DNA of 64,000 nucleotides from CAWVSB01 sp036960375 (GCA_036960375.1 JBALVY010000010.1:62001-126000), one strand, 5' to 3'. Positions 25,826 through 35,154 are shown, numbered from the stretch's first letter. The notes: a model not told the origin generated them from the letters alone. Program-made: numbers and translations.

Positions 25826-27202
25826 CTATGCCAAACGCCAGTAACAGACTAGCGTAATAATCACAGCGCCAAACAAGTTCAGTACAAAACCCTCTCTCGC
25901 CATAATACCGGCGGGGATAACGCCGCTGCCATAGACCACACTATTAGGTGCAGTGGCGACAGGTAACATAAAGGCACAACTGGCACTCATTGCGGCTGGC
26001 ACCATCAGTAGAGCGGGGTCGATATCCGCCGCAATTGCAGTCGCAGCTAACACCGGCATCAGCAAAGTGGTGCTGGCAGTATTACTGGTAGTTTCAGTCA
26101 GAAAACTTACCCCAAGCGCTAACAACGCAATCATTAAAATGACGGGTAGGATACTCACCGCGCTCAATAGACCGGCCAACTCAGAGCTCAAGCCCGACTG
26201 CTGAAATGCCTTGGCCAGAGTAATACCGCCGGAAAACAACAACAGCACGCCCCAGGGAATTCGCTCGGCATGAGCCCAATCCAATAGTTTGCCGCCTTTT
26301 CCATCCGACACAATGAACAGCGCCGCTACCGCAATAAAGGCTACCGAGGCATCGTTGGCATAAGGCATATCGAATATGCCGCTCCAGCCACCAAAAGGAG
26401 CTTTACGGGTAATCCATGCAAGCGCTGTGAGCGCAAAAACCACCATGACTCGACGCTGTGCTGTGGTCCAGCTACCCTGAGCAGGAATATCTACCCCTGC
26501 GACTCCCTTTAGATTGCGGGTCAACCAAAAGGCAGCCACAGGAACCATTACAACAACCACCGGCACTGCCCAGGACATCCACTGGACAAAACCCACATCG
26601 ACGCCGGTGTGCTCTCGGTAAACCTGCATAAACACCAAATTGGGCGGGGTTCCAATGGGCGTACCCATACCACCAATAGACGCCGCATATGCCACGCCTA
26701 GTAATAATGGCACCGCCAGACGTTTGTCTTCGGCGCGCTCTAGTATTGCCAGTGCGACCGGCAATAACATTAAGGTGGTGGCCGTATTGGATATCCACAT
26801 ACTCAGCACCGCGCTGGCAACCATGAAACCCATAATGAGTCGCCGGGCGCTCATGGAGCCAAATAATGCCACCATAAATAGCGCCACCCTACGATGAGCC
26901 CCGGTAGACTCCATTGCACGAGACAACAAAAATCCACCCAATAACAGCAAAATCAATGGTGAACCGTATGCCTGCGCCACATCAATACCCGTCAGAATAC
27001 CCAGCAAAGGAAACAAGGCCAGCGGCATCAATGAGGTAACAGGTATAGGAATCGGCTCAAAAACCCACCAAACCAGACATAAAAGCGTCACGCCCGCCGT
27101 TGCAGCAGCCGGATACTCCAACCCACTCTGGCGACACAAAGCATAAGTTATCAGTGCGATGACTGGCCCCAATAGGATCAGCAAGCTATTTTTATTAATC
27201 AA
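25826..27202 (-). CDS. DASS-family (SLC13) sodium-coupled anion symporter
   Basis: 458-aa inner-membrane transporter with about 11-12 hydrophobic helices. Two SNT motifs of the divalent anion:sodium symporter family are visible: WISNTATTLMLLPVAL in the first half and TSNTASTTLLMPVLAA in the second. Substrates in the family include di- and tricarboxylates and sulfate; none can be assigned here. It is a single gene, divergent from moaA. Confidence 0.9.
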   Translation of the reverse strand: MINKNSLLILLGPVIALITYALCRQSGLEYPAAATAGVTLLCLVWWVFEPIPIPVTSLMPLALFPLLGILTGIDVAQAYGSPLILLLLGGFLLSRAMESTGAHRRVALFMVALFGSMSARRLIMGFMVASAVLSMWISNTATTLMLLPVALAILERAEDKRLAVPLLLGVAYAASIGGMGTPIGTPPNLVFMQVYREHTGVDVGFVQWMSWAVPVVVVMVPVAAFWLTRNLKGVAGVDIPAQGSWTTAQRRVMVVFALTALAWITRKAPFGGWSGIFDMPYANDASVAFIAVAALFIVSDGKGGKLLDWAHAERIPWGVLLLFSGGITLAKAFQQSGLSSELAGLLSAVSILPVILMIALLALGVSFLTETTSNTASTTLLMPVLAATAIAADIDPALLMVPAAMSASCAFMLPVATAPNSVVYGSGVIPAGIMAREGFVLNLFGAVIITLVCYWRLA

Positions 27203-27299
27203 TACTGTATTCTCCGCGGATATCGTCGGGGTTTTCGCCCATTTTCATCAGTTTTGTTCTAGAATGCCCTATATCGAATCATAACCTGACACAGCTCCC

Positions 27300-28301
27300 A
27301 TGACAGCACAGCCCGACCGATTAATTGACGGATTTGGACGCGTAATCGACTACGTGCGCTTATCTGTCACTGATCGTTGCGATTTTCGCTGTGTCTACTG
27401 TATGGCCGAGGACATGGAGTTTGTTCCCCGTCAGCAGGTCCTGACGCTGGAAGAAATGGCCCTGATCAGCCGCGCCTTTATCGGCCTTGGGGTCAAGCGT
27501 ATTCGACTGACCGGTGGTGAACCCCTGATACGGAATAATGTTCAGTGGCTGGTCGAGCAATTAGGTCAGGAGAAAGACCTTGATGAATTACTACTCACCA
27601 CCAATGGCTCTCAATTACCTCGTCTCGCAGAAAACCTGTATCAAGCGGGTTTAGGCCGAATTAATATCAGCCTGGATAGCCTCCAGCCGGAGCGTTTCAA
27701 GCGTCTGACGCGTACTGGCAAGCTGACCACGGTCTTAAAAGGCATCGACAGCGCCCGGGCGGCCGGGTTTAAAAGGATCAAGATAAACAGCGTAATCCTT
27801 AAAGGTCGCAACGAAGATGAAGTCCTCGATTTAGTAGAATTCTGCCGAGCCAAGGAACTGGATATCTCCTTTATCGAAGAAATGCCGCTAGGCCATATCG
27901 TAGAGCACGACCGGGCACTGAGTTTTATTTCCAGCGAGGATATTCGCGACACGATTGATAGCCGTTACCCGCTGACGCCCTCAAGCGACAAGACCGGTGG
28001 TCCATCGCGCTATCACCGGATGCAAGATAGCAATATACGCATCGGTTTTATCTCCCCGCATAGCAACAACTTTTGCGGCGACTGTAACCGGGTACGTGTC
28101 ACCGCCGAAGGGCGTTTGATTTTATGCCTGGGCAACGAAGACTCACTCGATTTGCGTGCCATAACGCGCAACCAGCCGGGAGAAATTGCGCCACTGCAAT
28201 CAGCCATTGTGTCCGCTCTCACACACAAACCTGAACGCCACCATTTTGACCTTCACGATGAACCCTCCATCGTACGTTTTATGAATATGACCGGCGGCTA
28301 A
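27300..28301 (+). CDS. moaA: GTP 3',8-cyclase (molybdenum cofactor biosynthesis)
   Basis: Radical SAM enzyme that starts molybdopterin synthesis from GTP; 333 aa. The N-terminal radical SAM cluster motif is DRCDFRCVYC (C-x3-C-x2-C), and the second iron-sulfur site is in NNFCGDCNRVRVT and LILCLGN. The protein ends in Gly-Gly (MNMTGG), the C-terminal pair known to be needed for activity. Other moa/mog genes are not in the window. It is followed 22 bp later by the MoxR gene and may share its transcript. Confidence 0.95.
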   Translation: MTAQPDRLIDGFGRVIDYVRLSVTDRCDFRCVYCMAEDMEFVPRQQVLTLEEMALISRAFIGLGVKRIRLTGGEPLIRNNVQWLVEQLGQEKDLDELLLTTNGSQLPRLAENLYQAGLGRINISLDSLQPERFKRLTRTGKLTTVLKGIDSARAAGFKRIKINSVILKGRNEDEVLDLVEFCRAKELDISFIEEMPLGHIVEHDRALSFISSEDIRDTIDSRYPLTPSSDKTGGPSRYHRMQDSNIRIGFISPHSNNFCGDCNRVRVTAEGRLILCLGNEDSLDLRAITRNQPGEIAPLQSAIVSALTHKPERHHFDLHDEPSIVRFMNMTGG

Positions 28302-28323
28302 ACCGCTCATCAAGGACATCACC

Positions 28324-29244
28324 ATGAGCCAGCCACAACTGCTTGGCATTGAGCAAACGCTGAGCCTGTTAAATTCACATGACTATATCGCCAGCGAAGA
28401 AATCGCCACTGCGGTATACCTCGCCACGCAATTGTGTAAACCACTGCTAATAGAAGGCCCTCCCGGGGTGGGCAAAACAGAACTGGCCAAAACATTGGCC
28501 ACTGCTCAAGGCCTACCGCTCATTCGCCTGCAGTGCTATGAAGGGCTGGATGAAGCCAAAGCACTGTATGAATGGAAATACGGCAAACAGTTACTCTATA
28601 CCCAAATATTGAAGGAGAAACTGGACACTGTATTAGAAGGTGCGTCCAACCTGGACCAGGCCATGAATCGATTAAAAAATATTGATGACCTGTTTTACTC
28701 GCGGGATTTTCTCGAACCACGCCCCCTGCTGTCGGCTTTACAACAGGACAATGGCTGCGTTCTACTAATAGACGAAATAGATAAAAGTGATGAGGAGTTT
28801 GAAGCCCTATTACTGGAGATTCTGTCAGATTTCCAGATCAGTCTGCCCGAGATTGGCACCATAAAAGCGACGACTAAACCGATCGTATTACTGACATCAA
28901 ACAGCAGCCGCGAACTATCGGATGCTCTTAAACGACGCTGTCTGCATCTGTACATTCCCTTTCCCAGCGCGGAGATGGAACAACAAATACTGCAGACCAA
29001 GACCCCGCAAATCAGCACTGAACTGGCCGCTCATATGGCGCGTTTTATAGCCAAGCTTCGACAGCTCGAACTAAAAAAATTGCCCGCAGTATCGGAAACA
29101 CTGGACTGGGCGCAGGCGTTATTACTGCTGCACGCCACCAGCCTGGAACCCCGGATGGTGCGCAGTACCCTCAACCTGATATTAAAATACCAGGAAGATA
29201 TTGATGCTGTGAGCGAGGACTTGCCACAGCTTCTGGGTGACTAA
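28324..29244 (+). CDS. MoxR-family AAA+ ATPase
   Basis: 306 aa ATPase with Walker A GPPGVGKTELAK, Walker B VLLIDEIDKSDEEFEAL and sensor LTSNSSRELSDALKRRCL. MoxR proteins act with VWA-domain partners as metal-cofactor or complex-assembly chaperones. The partner gene follows directly and overlaps or abuts the stop codon, so the pair is expected to work together. It resembles the CoxD type used in CO dehydrogenase maturation, but no such enzyme is encoded here. Confidence 0.9.
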   Translation: MSQPQLLGIEQTLSLLNSHDYIASEEIATAVYLATQLCKPLLIEGPPGVGKTELAKTLATAQGLPLIRLQCYEGLDEAKALYEWKYGKQLLYTQILKEKLDTVLEGASNLDQAMNRLKNIDDLFYSRDFLEPRPLLSALQQDNGCVLLIDEIDKSDEEFEALLLEILSDFQISLPEIGTIKATTKPIVLLTSNSSRELSDALKRRCLHLYIPFPSAEMEQQILQTKTPQISTELAAHMARFIAKLRQLELKKLPAVSETLDWAQALLLLHATSLEPRMVRSTLNLILKYQEDIDAVSEDLPQLLGD

Positions 29245-29245
29245 T

Positions 29246-30586
29246 ATGGAACAGCCACTACTTGGCTTTATCGATGTGCTGCGCCGCGCGGGCTTACCCA
29301 TAGGTATCAACCAGACACACACAGCCCTGTCTGCTGTCGCGCTGGTAGGTTATGACAACAGACAGCGCCTGCAGCACACATTACGCAGCGTACTGGCCGC
29401 TGATGAGTCTGAGCGCATACTACTGGATGATTGTTTTGCGCACTTCTTCGGCTCAGCAAGTTCGTCATCCTTACCGCAGCAGGACGATACGAAAAAAAGC
29501 GGCCCAGAAAGCGAAACTTCCGACACCCTGAACCGCCTTATCAATGCCAGCTCCGTGGAGCTACAACTAGAGATACAGCAAGCAGGCGACATTATCGACT
29601 CGGCGGCTATCAGCCAAATTACGCAAAAGGGCCTGTATACCCGCCGACTACTGGAACAGCTGGACTGGCCATTACTACAGCGGGACATACTGCAGCTACA
29701 AGAAGGGAATTCTTCCGGTGATAGCGGGGGCAGTGGAGCCAGCCTGCAAACATTGAGCGAACTGTCTAACAACCTGCTGGCGCAGGCACGTGAACATATA
29801 GAGAAACAATTTTTGCTCTACGGCAAACCCAATACCCGTGCTCTACGCGAGCAACGACTGATGACTACACCGGTGCGCTTGCTGGATCGTAAACAACAGA
29901 AGGAGTTGCGGGTACTGATGCAGCAAATAGCCCGCCGCCTGCAAAAAAAATATCGCCGTCGTAATCTGTTTTATCAACGCGGCCTACTGGACGTACGCTC
30001 TACCCTGCGCCACAACATGGCCTACGATGCTATTCCCTTCAAACCACGCTGGCGCAAAAAACATAAATCGCGGCCTCAGGTGTTTGTGGTTGCGGACATT
30101 TCTGGCTCCGTTGCCGCCAGCGCCGATTTATTGCTCGGCTTTATGGCCTGCATGGGCGACTTATTACCAAAATCCCGCAGTTTTGTCTTTTCCAATTGCC
30201 TGGGTGAAGTCACTGACTTGTACCAACAACTCGGCGCAGAAGAAGCACAGCAGGAAGCGCAGCGCCAATGGGGGGGTGGCTCGACAGATTACGGCCGCAC
30301 CATAGACGAATTCATGGAGCAGGTAGGCGGCAGACTAAAGCGCGACAGTGTCATTGTGATACTGGGCGATGCCCGCAATAATAAAGGCTATGCGGCGCTG
30401 GATACATTTAAATCTATTAGCCAGCGCTGCCACAACATCTATTGGCTAAACCCCGAGTCGGAGGTCATTTGGAATACCGGCGATTCCATCATGGAGCAAT
30501 ATAAGCCCCACTGCCGAATGGTATGGAGTTGCCGCTCGCTTGCTGATCTGGCGACTTTCTGCGACCATATGTTGAAACATAACTAA
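29246..30586 (+). CDS. VWA-domain CoxE-like protein, partner of MoxR
   Basis: 446 aa with a C-terminal von Willebrand A domain. The MIDAS motif is VVADISGSVAAS (DxSxS), followed by GGGSTDYGRT and VIVILGDARNN. The N-terminal half is helical and charged. The ATG at 29246 follows the MoxR stop; a GTG at 29237 that overlaps MoxR is an alternative start. Such CoxE-like proteins bind targets that the paired AAA+ ATPase remodels. The target is unknown; closeness to moaA makes a molybdoenzyme a plausible guess. Confidence 0.88.
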   Translation: MEQPLLGFIDVLRRAGLPIGINQTHTALSAVALVGYDNRQRLQHTLRSVLAADESERILLDDCFAHFFGSASSSSLPQQDDTKKSGPESETSDTLNRLINASSVELQLEIQQAGDIIDSAAISQITQKGLYTRRLLEQLDWPLLQRDILQLQEGNSSGDSGGSGASLQTLSELSNNLLAQAREHIEKQFLLYGKPNTRALREQRLMTTPVRLLDRKQQKELRVLMQQIARRLQKKYRRRNLFYQRGLLDVRSTLRHNMAYDAIPFKPRWRKKHKSRPQVFVVADISGSVAASADLLLGFMACMGDLLPKSRSFVFSNCLGEVTDLYQQLGAEEAQQEAQRQWGGGSTDYGRTIDEFMEQVGGRLKRDSVIVILGDARNNKGYAALDTFKSISQRCHNIYWLNPESEVIWNTGDSIMEQYKPHCRMVWSCRSLADLATFCDHMLKHN

Positions 30587-30600
30587 ACGACGTATCTCAT

Positions 30601-30999
30601 ATGCTGCCAGCCCGCCTTTTTCTCGCTTTCACCGGCATAATGCTTTTGCCTTATGGACTAGTGTGTTTTTATGACCCCGCACTGCCCGCCAGCTACTTTG
30701 GTGTCAGTCTCGGCGAGAGCGGAGGGCCGGTGGAATTTATGGCCATGTACGGGGGGCTGCAAGCTGCCATCGGTCTGTATTGCCTGCGCGGGGCCATCAG
30801 CAAGAGCTATACACTGGAATCTGTCAGAGTCGCGGTCTTTATCTTCGCAGGCTTGGGTTTTGCCCGCCTTGCTGGTTTAATACATGTTGGGCTCGATGAC
30901 TACAACCTGTGGGCCAGCTGTTACGAACTGGGTTCGTTTGTTCTCGCCTTTATCACCCACCGCCGGGCAAAATCTGTTTATTTTTCAGATAAGCTTTAA
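30601..30999 (+). CDS. DUF4345-type small membrane protein
   Basis: 132 aa with four hydrophobic segments, fitting the DUF4345 family (FMAMYGGLQAAIGLYCLRG is the conserved central part, with LARLAGLIHVG-like sequence after it). Function unknown. It begins 14 bp after the VWA gene on the same strand, so it may be the last gene of the moaA-moxR-VWA transcript, but the following lipoprotein gene is also close. Confidence 0.8.
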   Translation: MLPARLFLAFTGIMLLPYGLVCFYDPALPASYFGVSLGESGGPVEFMAMYGGLQAAIGLYCLRGAISKSYTLESVRVAVFIFAGLGFARLAGLIHVGLDDYNLWASCYELGSFVLAFITHRRAKSVYFSDKL

Positions 31000-31045
31000 A
31001 CTTTCATTTAGCCAGAACACTCATTCTGGTCGGGAATCGATTCAT

Positions 31046-31696
31046 ATGCCTCATGTATTAAAATATTCACTCATTGCCTGCCTGTTGGTTTTTTTCTCAG
31101 GTTGCGCCAGCAACAAGATAGAGATCGATACCGATTACTTAGAATCCACCGACTTTAGCCAGCTGAAAACCTATCGCTGGTATACCCGGGTTTATCCGGA
31201 GCGAGCAGACAAATACGATGTTAATAGCCCTTCCCATAAACGTTTTATGGACAATGTCGACGCCGTGCTGCGTGAAAACAGTTTCCGTGAAATTGATAGT
31301 GGCATCCCTGACTTCGTCATCCACTATAACGTCAACACGCAGCAAAAAAGAAGCGCCAGTAGCTACAATAATTATGGCTCAGGCATGGCTGGCTCAGTGA
31401 GTACAGGTACCTATGGCTCTAATGTATCGATGAGTGGCGGTAATGAACGCGTTCGCGGTGGCGTCAGCACTGGTACCTACGGTACCAGTGTGGGAGTCGG
31501 TGTTACACTGGGTGGTGGCGCCAAGGAATACAAACTAGGCACCGTCTTTATTGATGTACTAAGACCCAAGGATATGTCTCTCATGTGGCGTGGCATAGCC
31601 GAAGGCAAGTTGCCCGCCAATATGGATTTAGACGAGCGCAAAAAAATATCCAAAGAAGTGGCTCGGGATATCATGAGTCAATTTCCACCTAAATAA
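31046..31696 (+). CDS. DUF4136-type lipoprotein
   Basis: 216-aa predicted lipoprotein with a signal ending LVFFSGCAS (lipobox Cys near residue 18). The mature part begins ESTDFSQLKTYRWY, the hallmark of DUF4136, followed by NVDAVLRENSFREI and a Gly/Ser-rich middle (YNNYGSGMAGSVSTGTYG). The C-terminus is MSQFPPK. The ATG at 31046 places the signal peptide at the true N-terminus; an upstream in-frame start would add 54 residues antisense to nothing recognisable. Function unknown. Confidence 0.85.
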   Translation: MPHVLKYSLIACLLVFFSGCASNKIEIDTDYLESTDFSQLKTYRWYTRVYPERADKYDVNSPSHKRFMDNVDAVLRENSFREIDSGIPDFVIHYNVNTQQKRSASSYNNYGSGMAGSVSTGTYGSNVSMSGGNERVRGGVSTGTYGTSVGVGVTLGGGAKEYKLGTVFIDVLRPKDMSLMWRGIAEGKLPANMDLDERKKISKEVARDIMSQFPPK

Positions 31697-31702
31697 ACAT
31701 AC

Positions 31703-33037
31703 CTACAAAAACACCTGCAAACGACTTGGCAGGCGCAAAGCCATCTCCAGACCCGGAGTTCGGTTTAGCGCCTGTACCGATCCACCATGGGCTCTTATCG
31801 CCCGATCCGTTATCGCCAAACCCAGACCAACACCACTTTCGTGACCTCGCGCACTATCGGCTTGATAGAATGGCTCAAATATATGGTCTATATGCTCTTG
31901 TGAGAGCCCTGGGCCGTAATCTCTAACCGTTAAAAGAATGCCTCTTTCATCTACCGACAACTGGATATCGACACTGGATTGCGCCGGGGTATAACGCATG
32001 GCGTTACGAATGATATTTTCTACCGCACTACGCAAAAGAGACACATTACCCCGCACCAATAGCTCGCTCTCGCTTTCCTGCCAACTCAATGTACAACCTA
32101 GACTACTGGCCTCCAGCCTGCAATCTTCGACAATAGCATTGACCAGACCGATAAGGTCTACCGTATCATTGAGTAATTCACCGCTGCTCTCCAATTTTGG
32201 CAATAGCAATAAATCTGCGATAATTTCTTCCAGTCGCTGCAGCTCCTTGGCAATACGATCCAGCTCGCTACTCTCACCTTGCCGCTGACGAACCAGCTCC
32301 AGTGCGATTTGTATGCGCGCCAACGGGGACCGTAACTCATGAGATACATCACCGAGCAATTGTTTTTGGGATTTCAACAAACGTTCCAGGTGATCGGCCA
32401 TATGATTAAAATCAGACGATAGCTCTGTTACTTCATCCTTTTGCCAACGGCTGGTGGGAATATCTACCCTGGCGGATAAATCTCCATCTGCCAACTGACT
32501 TACAGTTTGGCTCAATTGCCGCATAGGACGTGTTAACAAACCTGCCAGGAAATAACATACAACACCACTAATAAGGAGTCCCAGCACAAAGCGCAGCCAT
32601 AAGTTCTCCTGTAGTTTGCGTTGCCACGGCGATGGGGTACGCAACAACATCTCGTAAGGCTGTTCGAATCCTCTCTTCAGTTTACGGTGTGTATAGTCGC
32701 CGTCATATCGGTGTAAAGACCCACGGCTTTTGCGTGCTTCCTTGAATAATTTTTTAATACGCGGCTGTACGGCCGTTGTCGGATATATAATGACTTTCTT
32801 CGAGTCCATCACATATAAGTCGATGCCACGCAGGCGAGGGTTATTATCCAGCCAATCTGACAGACGATTAAGATCGCCTGCGGCCAAGTGCTCGTGTAGT
32901 CCCCGAAAGATGTCCTTCATCGGTGGTGGTGGTTTTCGATCTGGCGGACCTACGAGATAGCCCACCACCATGGCCGAGCTGACTAATAGGAAGCTGGCCA
33001 GCCAGAAGGCAATAAATATTTTCCAGTAGATTCTCAT
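31703..33037 (-). CDS. cpxA: CpxA-like sensor histidine kinase
   Basis: 444-aa membrane sensor. An N-terminal transmembrane helix, a periplasmic domain (about 30-155), a second helix, a HAMP domain (LTRPMRQLSQTVSQLADG) and a kinase core follow in order. The phospho-His is in LLGDVSHELRSPLARIQIA, the N box in VENIIRNAMRYTP, and G boxes in VRDYGPGLSQEHID and GVGLGLAITDRA. It lies one base from the response-regulator gene. Naming it Cpx-like rests on the divergent Spy/CpxP-like gene and the CpxR-type repeats between them; RstB-like is the main alternative. Confidence 0.85.
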   Translation of the reverse strand: MRIYWKIFIAFWLASFLLVSSAMVVGYLVGPPDRKPPPPMKDIFRGLHEHLAAGDLNRLSDWLDNNPRLRGIDLYVMDSKKVIIYPTTAVQPRIKKLFKEARKSRGSLHRYDGDYTHRKLKRGFEQPYEMLLRTPSPWQRKLQENLWLRFVLGLLISGVVCYFLAGLLTRPMRQLSQTVSQLADGDLSARVDIPTSRWQKDEVTELSSDFNHMADHLERLLKSQKQLLGDVSHELRSPLARIQIALELVRQRQGESSELDRIAKELQRLEEIIADLLLLPKLESSGELLNDTVDLIGLVNAIVEDCRLEASSLGCTLSWQESESELLVRGNVSLLRSAVENIIRNAMRYTPAQSSVDIQLSVDERGILLTVRDYGPGLSQEHIDHIFEPFYQADSARGHESGVGLGLAITDRAIRAHGGSVQALNRTPGLEMALRLPSRLQVFL

Positions 33038-33038
33038 A

Positions 33039-33734
33039 TTATTCTGGCGCTACCAGCTGATAACCCTGGCTGCGTACAGCCACAATCCATTGGCTGTCGT
33101 CGATTGCCGCGATTTTTTTTCGCAACTTACTAATATGCACGTCAATAGAACGGTCATAAGGCATGAGTTTGCGACCTAATCCCTGCACCGACAGTTCGTC
33201 TCGCCCCACGATCTGTCCGGACTGACGCATCAGGCAGCAAAGAACCGCAAATTCAACACTGGTCAAATCCAGCGCAACGTCATTCAAATTGACCTGACGG
33301 CTTGTCGGCGACAAAGTTAAACTGCCTACCTGTAAGCTAGCCGAATCGTTTGCCCGTGGGTCATCTACCGCACGCCGCAAAATTGCCCTGATTCTGGCCA
33401 ATAACTCGCGTGGATTACAAGGCTTGGGTAGATAGTCATCGGCGCCTAGTTCCAAGCCAACAATACGATCAATATCATCGCCCTTGGCGGTTAACATCAG
33501 TACCGGTAAATCGGAGTGCTCACGTAAGCCACGCAATACATCGAGACCATTGAGTCCGGGCAACATGATATCGAGAATCATCAGTGAGTATTCTCTTTGA
33601 CGCACCTGTTCCAGTGCCGCAGTACCGCTATAGACACTGTCCACAGTAAAATTCTCACCCTCCAGATATGTGGTGAGTAGCGTGCAAAGCCCGACGTCGT
33701 CATCGGCTATTAGCAGGTGAGTCTGTTCTTCCAT
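33039..33734 (-). CDS. cpxR: CpxR-like OmpR-family response regulator
   Basis: 231-aa two-domain regulator. The receiver has the acidic pocket LIADDDVGLC, the phospho-Asp in LMILDIMLPGLNGLDVL, and LTAKGDD and YLPKPCNPRELLAR with the conserved Lys. The C-terminal winged helix contains LTSVEFAVLCCLMRQ and DVHISKLRKKI. I start at the ATG at 33734 (MEEQTHLLIADDD); an upstream in-frame start would add 21 residues. It precedes and pairs with the kinase gene. Confidence 0.88.
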   Translation of the reverse strand: MEEQTHLLIADDDVGLCTLLTTYLEGENFTVDSVYSGTAALEQVRQREYSLMILDIMLPGLNGLDVLRGLREHSDLPVLMLTAKGDDIDRIVGLELGADDYLPKPCNPRELLARIRAILRRAVDDPRANDSASLQVGSLTLSPTSRQVNLNDVALDLTSVEFAVLCCLMRQSGQIVGRDELSVQGLGRKLMPYDRSIDVHISKLRKKIAAIDDSQWIVAVRSQGYQLVAPE

Positions 33735-33797
33735 TGTCCTGTCCTGTTGCTCAATCTTCGCTATTGTGCCAGTTTTATTACAGACTGGTGATACCAC

Positions 33798-33832
33798 TTT
33801 ACTTTTCTTAACATTCCCATACCCACTTTAAC
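33798..33832 (-). promoter_or_regulatory. Candidate CpxR binding site with three phased half-sites
   Basis: Read on the minus strand, GTTAA-N5-GTAAA (33812-33798) matches the CpxR box GTAAA-N5-GTAAA with one mismatch. A further GTTAA lies at 33832-33828, exactly two helical turns (20 bp) away. All three half-sites face the same way and sit between cpxR and the Spy/CpxP-like gene. This suggests activation of the latter and autoregulation. Confidence 0.65.
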
Positions 33833-33843
33833 ATTTGGGTGCC

Positions 33844-33849
33844 TATACT
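33844..33849 (+). promoter_or_regulatory. Candidate -10 element of the Spy/CpxP-like gene
   Basis: TATACT, 31 bp before the start codon of the Spy/CpxP-like gene. No good -35 lies 17 bp upstream; the CpxR half-sites occupy that area, as at activator-dependent promoters. Confidence 0.45.
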
Positions 33850-33880
33850 AATCAACATTCACCAACCAAGAGGAATAGAG

Positions 33881-34348
33881 ATGAAACACTGGAAAACATA
33901 CATTTTGGCACCGTTATTCATAGCCTCTCTGACCGCCGGTTTTGCGCTGGCAGAACCCGACGACGGGCAAGGTAAACGAGGCGATCGTATGCTGGAGAAA
34001 ATGAGCAGCGAACTAAACCTGACGCCCGAACAGCAAGAATTACTCAGAGCCAGCAATGAAAACCGCCGCGCCGAGCGTCAAGGTAACAAGGAGAAGCTAC
34101 AGGAACTCAAAGCGTTAATAAACTCTGACGATTATTCCGAAAGCAAAGCACGAACCCTGGCAGAAGACATTACCGCCGGTTCAGCCGATAAAATAGTCAT
34201 GAGCAGCAATAGTGCACATGCATTTTACAGTTCTCTTAATGCTGAGCAAAAGGCTCAATTTGAAGAATTATCGGAGCGCATGCAGAAACGTTTCAAGCAA
34301 GGCAAACGTGGGGATAAGCCTTCACCTGAAGGCCAGCCTGCCCAATAA
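33881..34348 (+). CDS. Spy/CpxP-family periplasmic protein
   Basis: 155-aa periplasmic protein with a signal peptide (APLFIASLTAGFALA). The two LTxxQ-type motifs of the family appear as LNLTPEQQELL and a degenerate SLNAEQKAQFEEL. The mature protein is helical and very charged, ending RGDKPSPEGQPAQ. CpxP feeds back on CpxA and Spy is a chaperone; both are induced by envelope stress. Its divergence from cpxR and the CpxR-like sites support membership in this regulon. Confidence 0.85.
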   Translation: MKHWKTYILAPLFIASLTAGFALAEPDDGQGKRGDRMLEKMSSELNLTPEQQELLRASNENRRAERQGNKEKLQELKALINSDDYSESKARTLAEDITAGSADKIVMSSNSAHAFYSSLNAEQKAQFEELSERMQKRFKQGKRGDKPSPEGQPAQ

Positions 34349-34402
34349 ACCATCCAGTCTCGATTTACACTACTCCCTGAGGTATCCACCTCAACCTCTC
34401 TT

Positions 34403-34425
34403 GGCGGCCATTGGCCGCCTTTTTT
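34403..34425 (+). terminator. Intrinsic terminator after the Spy/CpxP-like gene
   Basis: GGCGGCC (34403-34409), 3-nt loop, GGCCGCC (34413-34419), then TTTTTT. A textbook rho-independent terminator located 54 bp past the stop. Confidence 0.92.
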
Positions 34426-34493
34426 ATGTCATGTTTCACATCATTCAACTTCTGCTATGCTTAACAAACATCAATAATAAAGCAGGAGTGCAT

Positions 34494-35036
34494 ATGCCTC
34501 TCAAGAATACCGAATCTCACTATGGCTCGCTAACCAAGGTTTTTCACTGGTTAATGTTTTTCCTTCTTTTGGGCGCTATTATTGCGGGCAATCTTGATGC
34601 CGCCATGCCCGATGGAGCAGAAAAAGATGAAGCTCTCCTGATGCACAAAGGGTTCGGGATATTAATCCTGATACTGGGCCTGAGCCGACTTCTATGGCGC
34701 GTGCTTAATACCACGCCCAAACATGATGCGAGCCTGAGTAGTACCCAGCAAAAACTGGCCAGCTCCGTACATTGGCTGCTATATGTCTTAATGCTGGCTC
34801 AACCTGTCACTGGTATATTGATGTCACAATCTGCGGGTTACCCGGCCAGTTTTTTTGGCCTGTTTGATGTCCCTACACTAGTCGAGAAAAGCAAAGATGC
34901 CGCGGGGGTTTTCCATGAGATGCATGAAGTCATCTGGGTATTACTGGCACTCTTTTCTATCGGGCATATTGGCGCCTCACTACACCATCATTTTGTTAAA
35001 AAGAACGGCGTCATGCGTCGGATGCTGCGCGGCTAG
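34494..35036 (+). CDS. Cytochrome b561
   Basis: 180-aa inner-membrane diheme cytochrome with four helices. Candidate heme ligands are in LTKVFHWLMFF, LLMHKGFGILIL, SSVHWLLYVLML and SIGHIGASLHHHF. The ATG at 34494 follows CAGGAG with 5 bp spacing and gives the family start MPLKNTESHYGSLTKVFHW; an in-frame ATG upstream would read through the previous terminator. It likely passes electrons between quinol and a periplasmic partner, possibly superoxide as in E. coli CybB. Confidence 0.88.
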   Translation: MPLKNTESHYGSLTKVFHWLMFFLLLGAIIAGNLDAAMPDGAEKDEALLMHKGFGILILILGLSRLLWRVLNTTPKHDASLSSTQQKLASSVHWLLYVLMLAQPVTGILMSQSAGYPASFFGLFDVPTLVEKSKDAAGVFHEMHEVIWVLLALFSIGHIGASLHHHFVKKNGVMRRMLRG

Positions 35037-35091
35037 CAGAGCTGTATCGCAGCACTTCTCTATTCTCCTGCTTGTACGTTTTATCCAGGCA

Positions 35092-35119
35092 TAAAAAAAC
35101 CGGAACCCTGGGGTCCCGG
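35092..35119 (-). terminator. Intrinsic terminator of the 35155-35565 gene
   Basis: CCGGAACCC (35100-35108) pairs with GGGTCCCGG (35111-35119), one mismatch. On the minus strand it is followed by TTTTTTTAT. It lies about 36 bp past the stop of the minus-strand hypothetical gene. The plus-strand cytochrome gene ends just upstream, so both may end in this region. Confidence 0.75.
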
Positions 35120-35154
35120 CTGCTGCGGACTGCTGGCTCCCCCGCCGGGCAGTC

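Noticed and set aside
34212..34493. Upstream start for the cytochrome b561 gene
   Set aside because: The extension would read through the terminator of the Spy/CpxP-like gene and overlap that gene.
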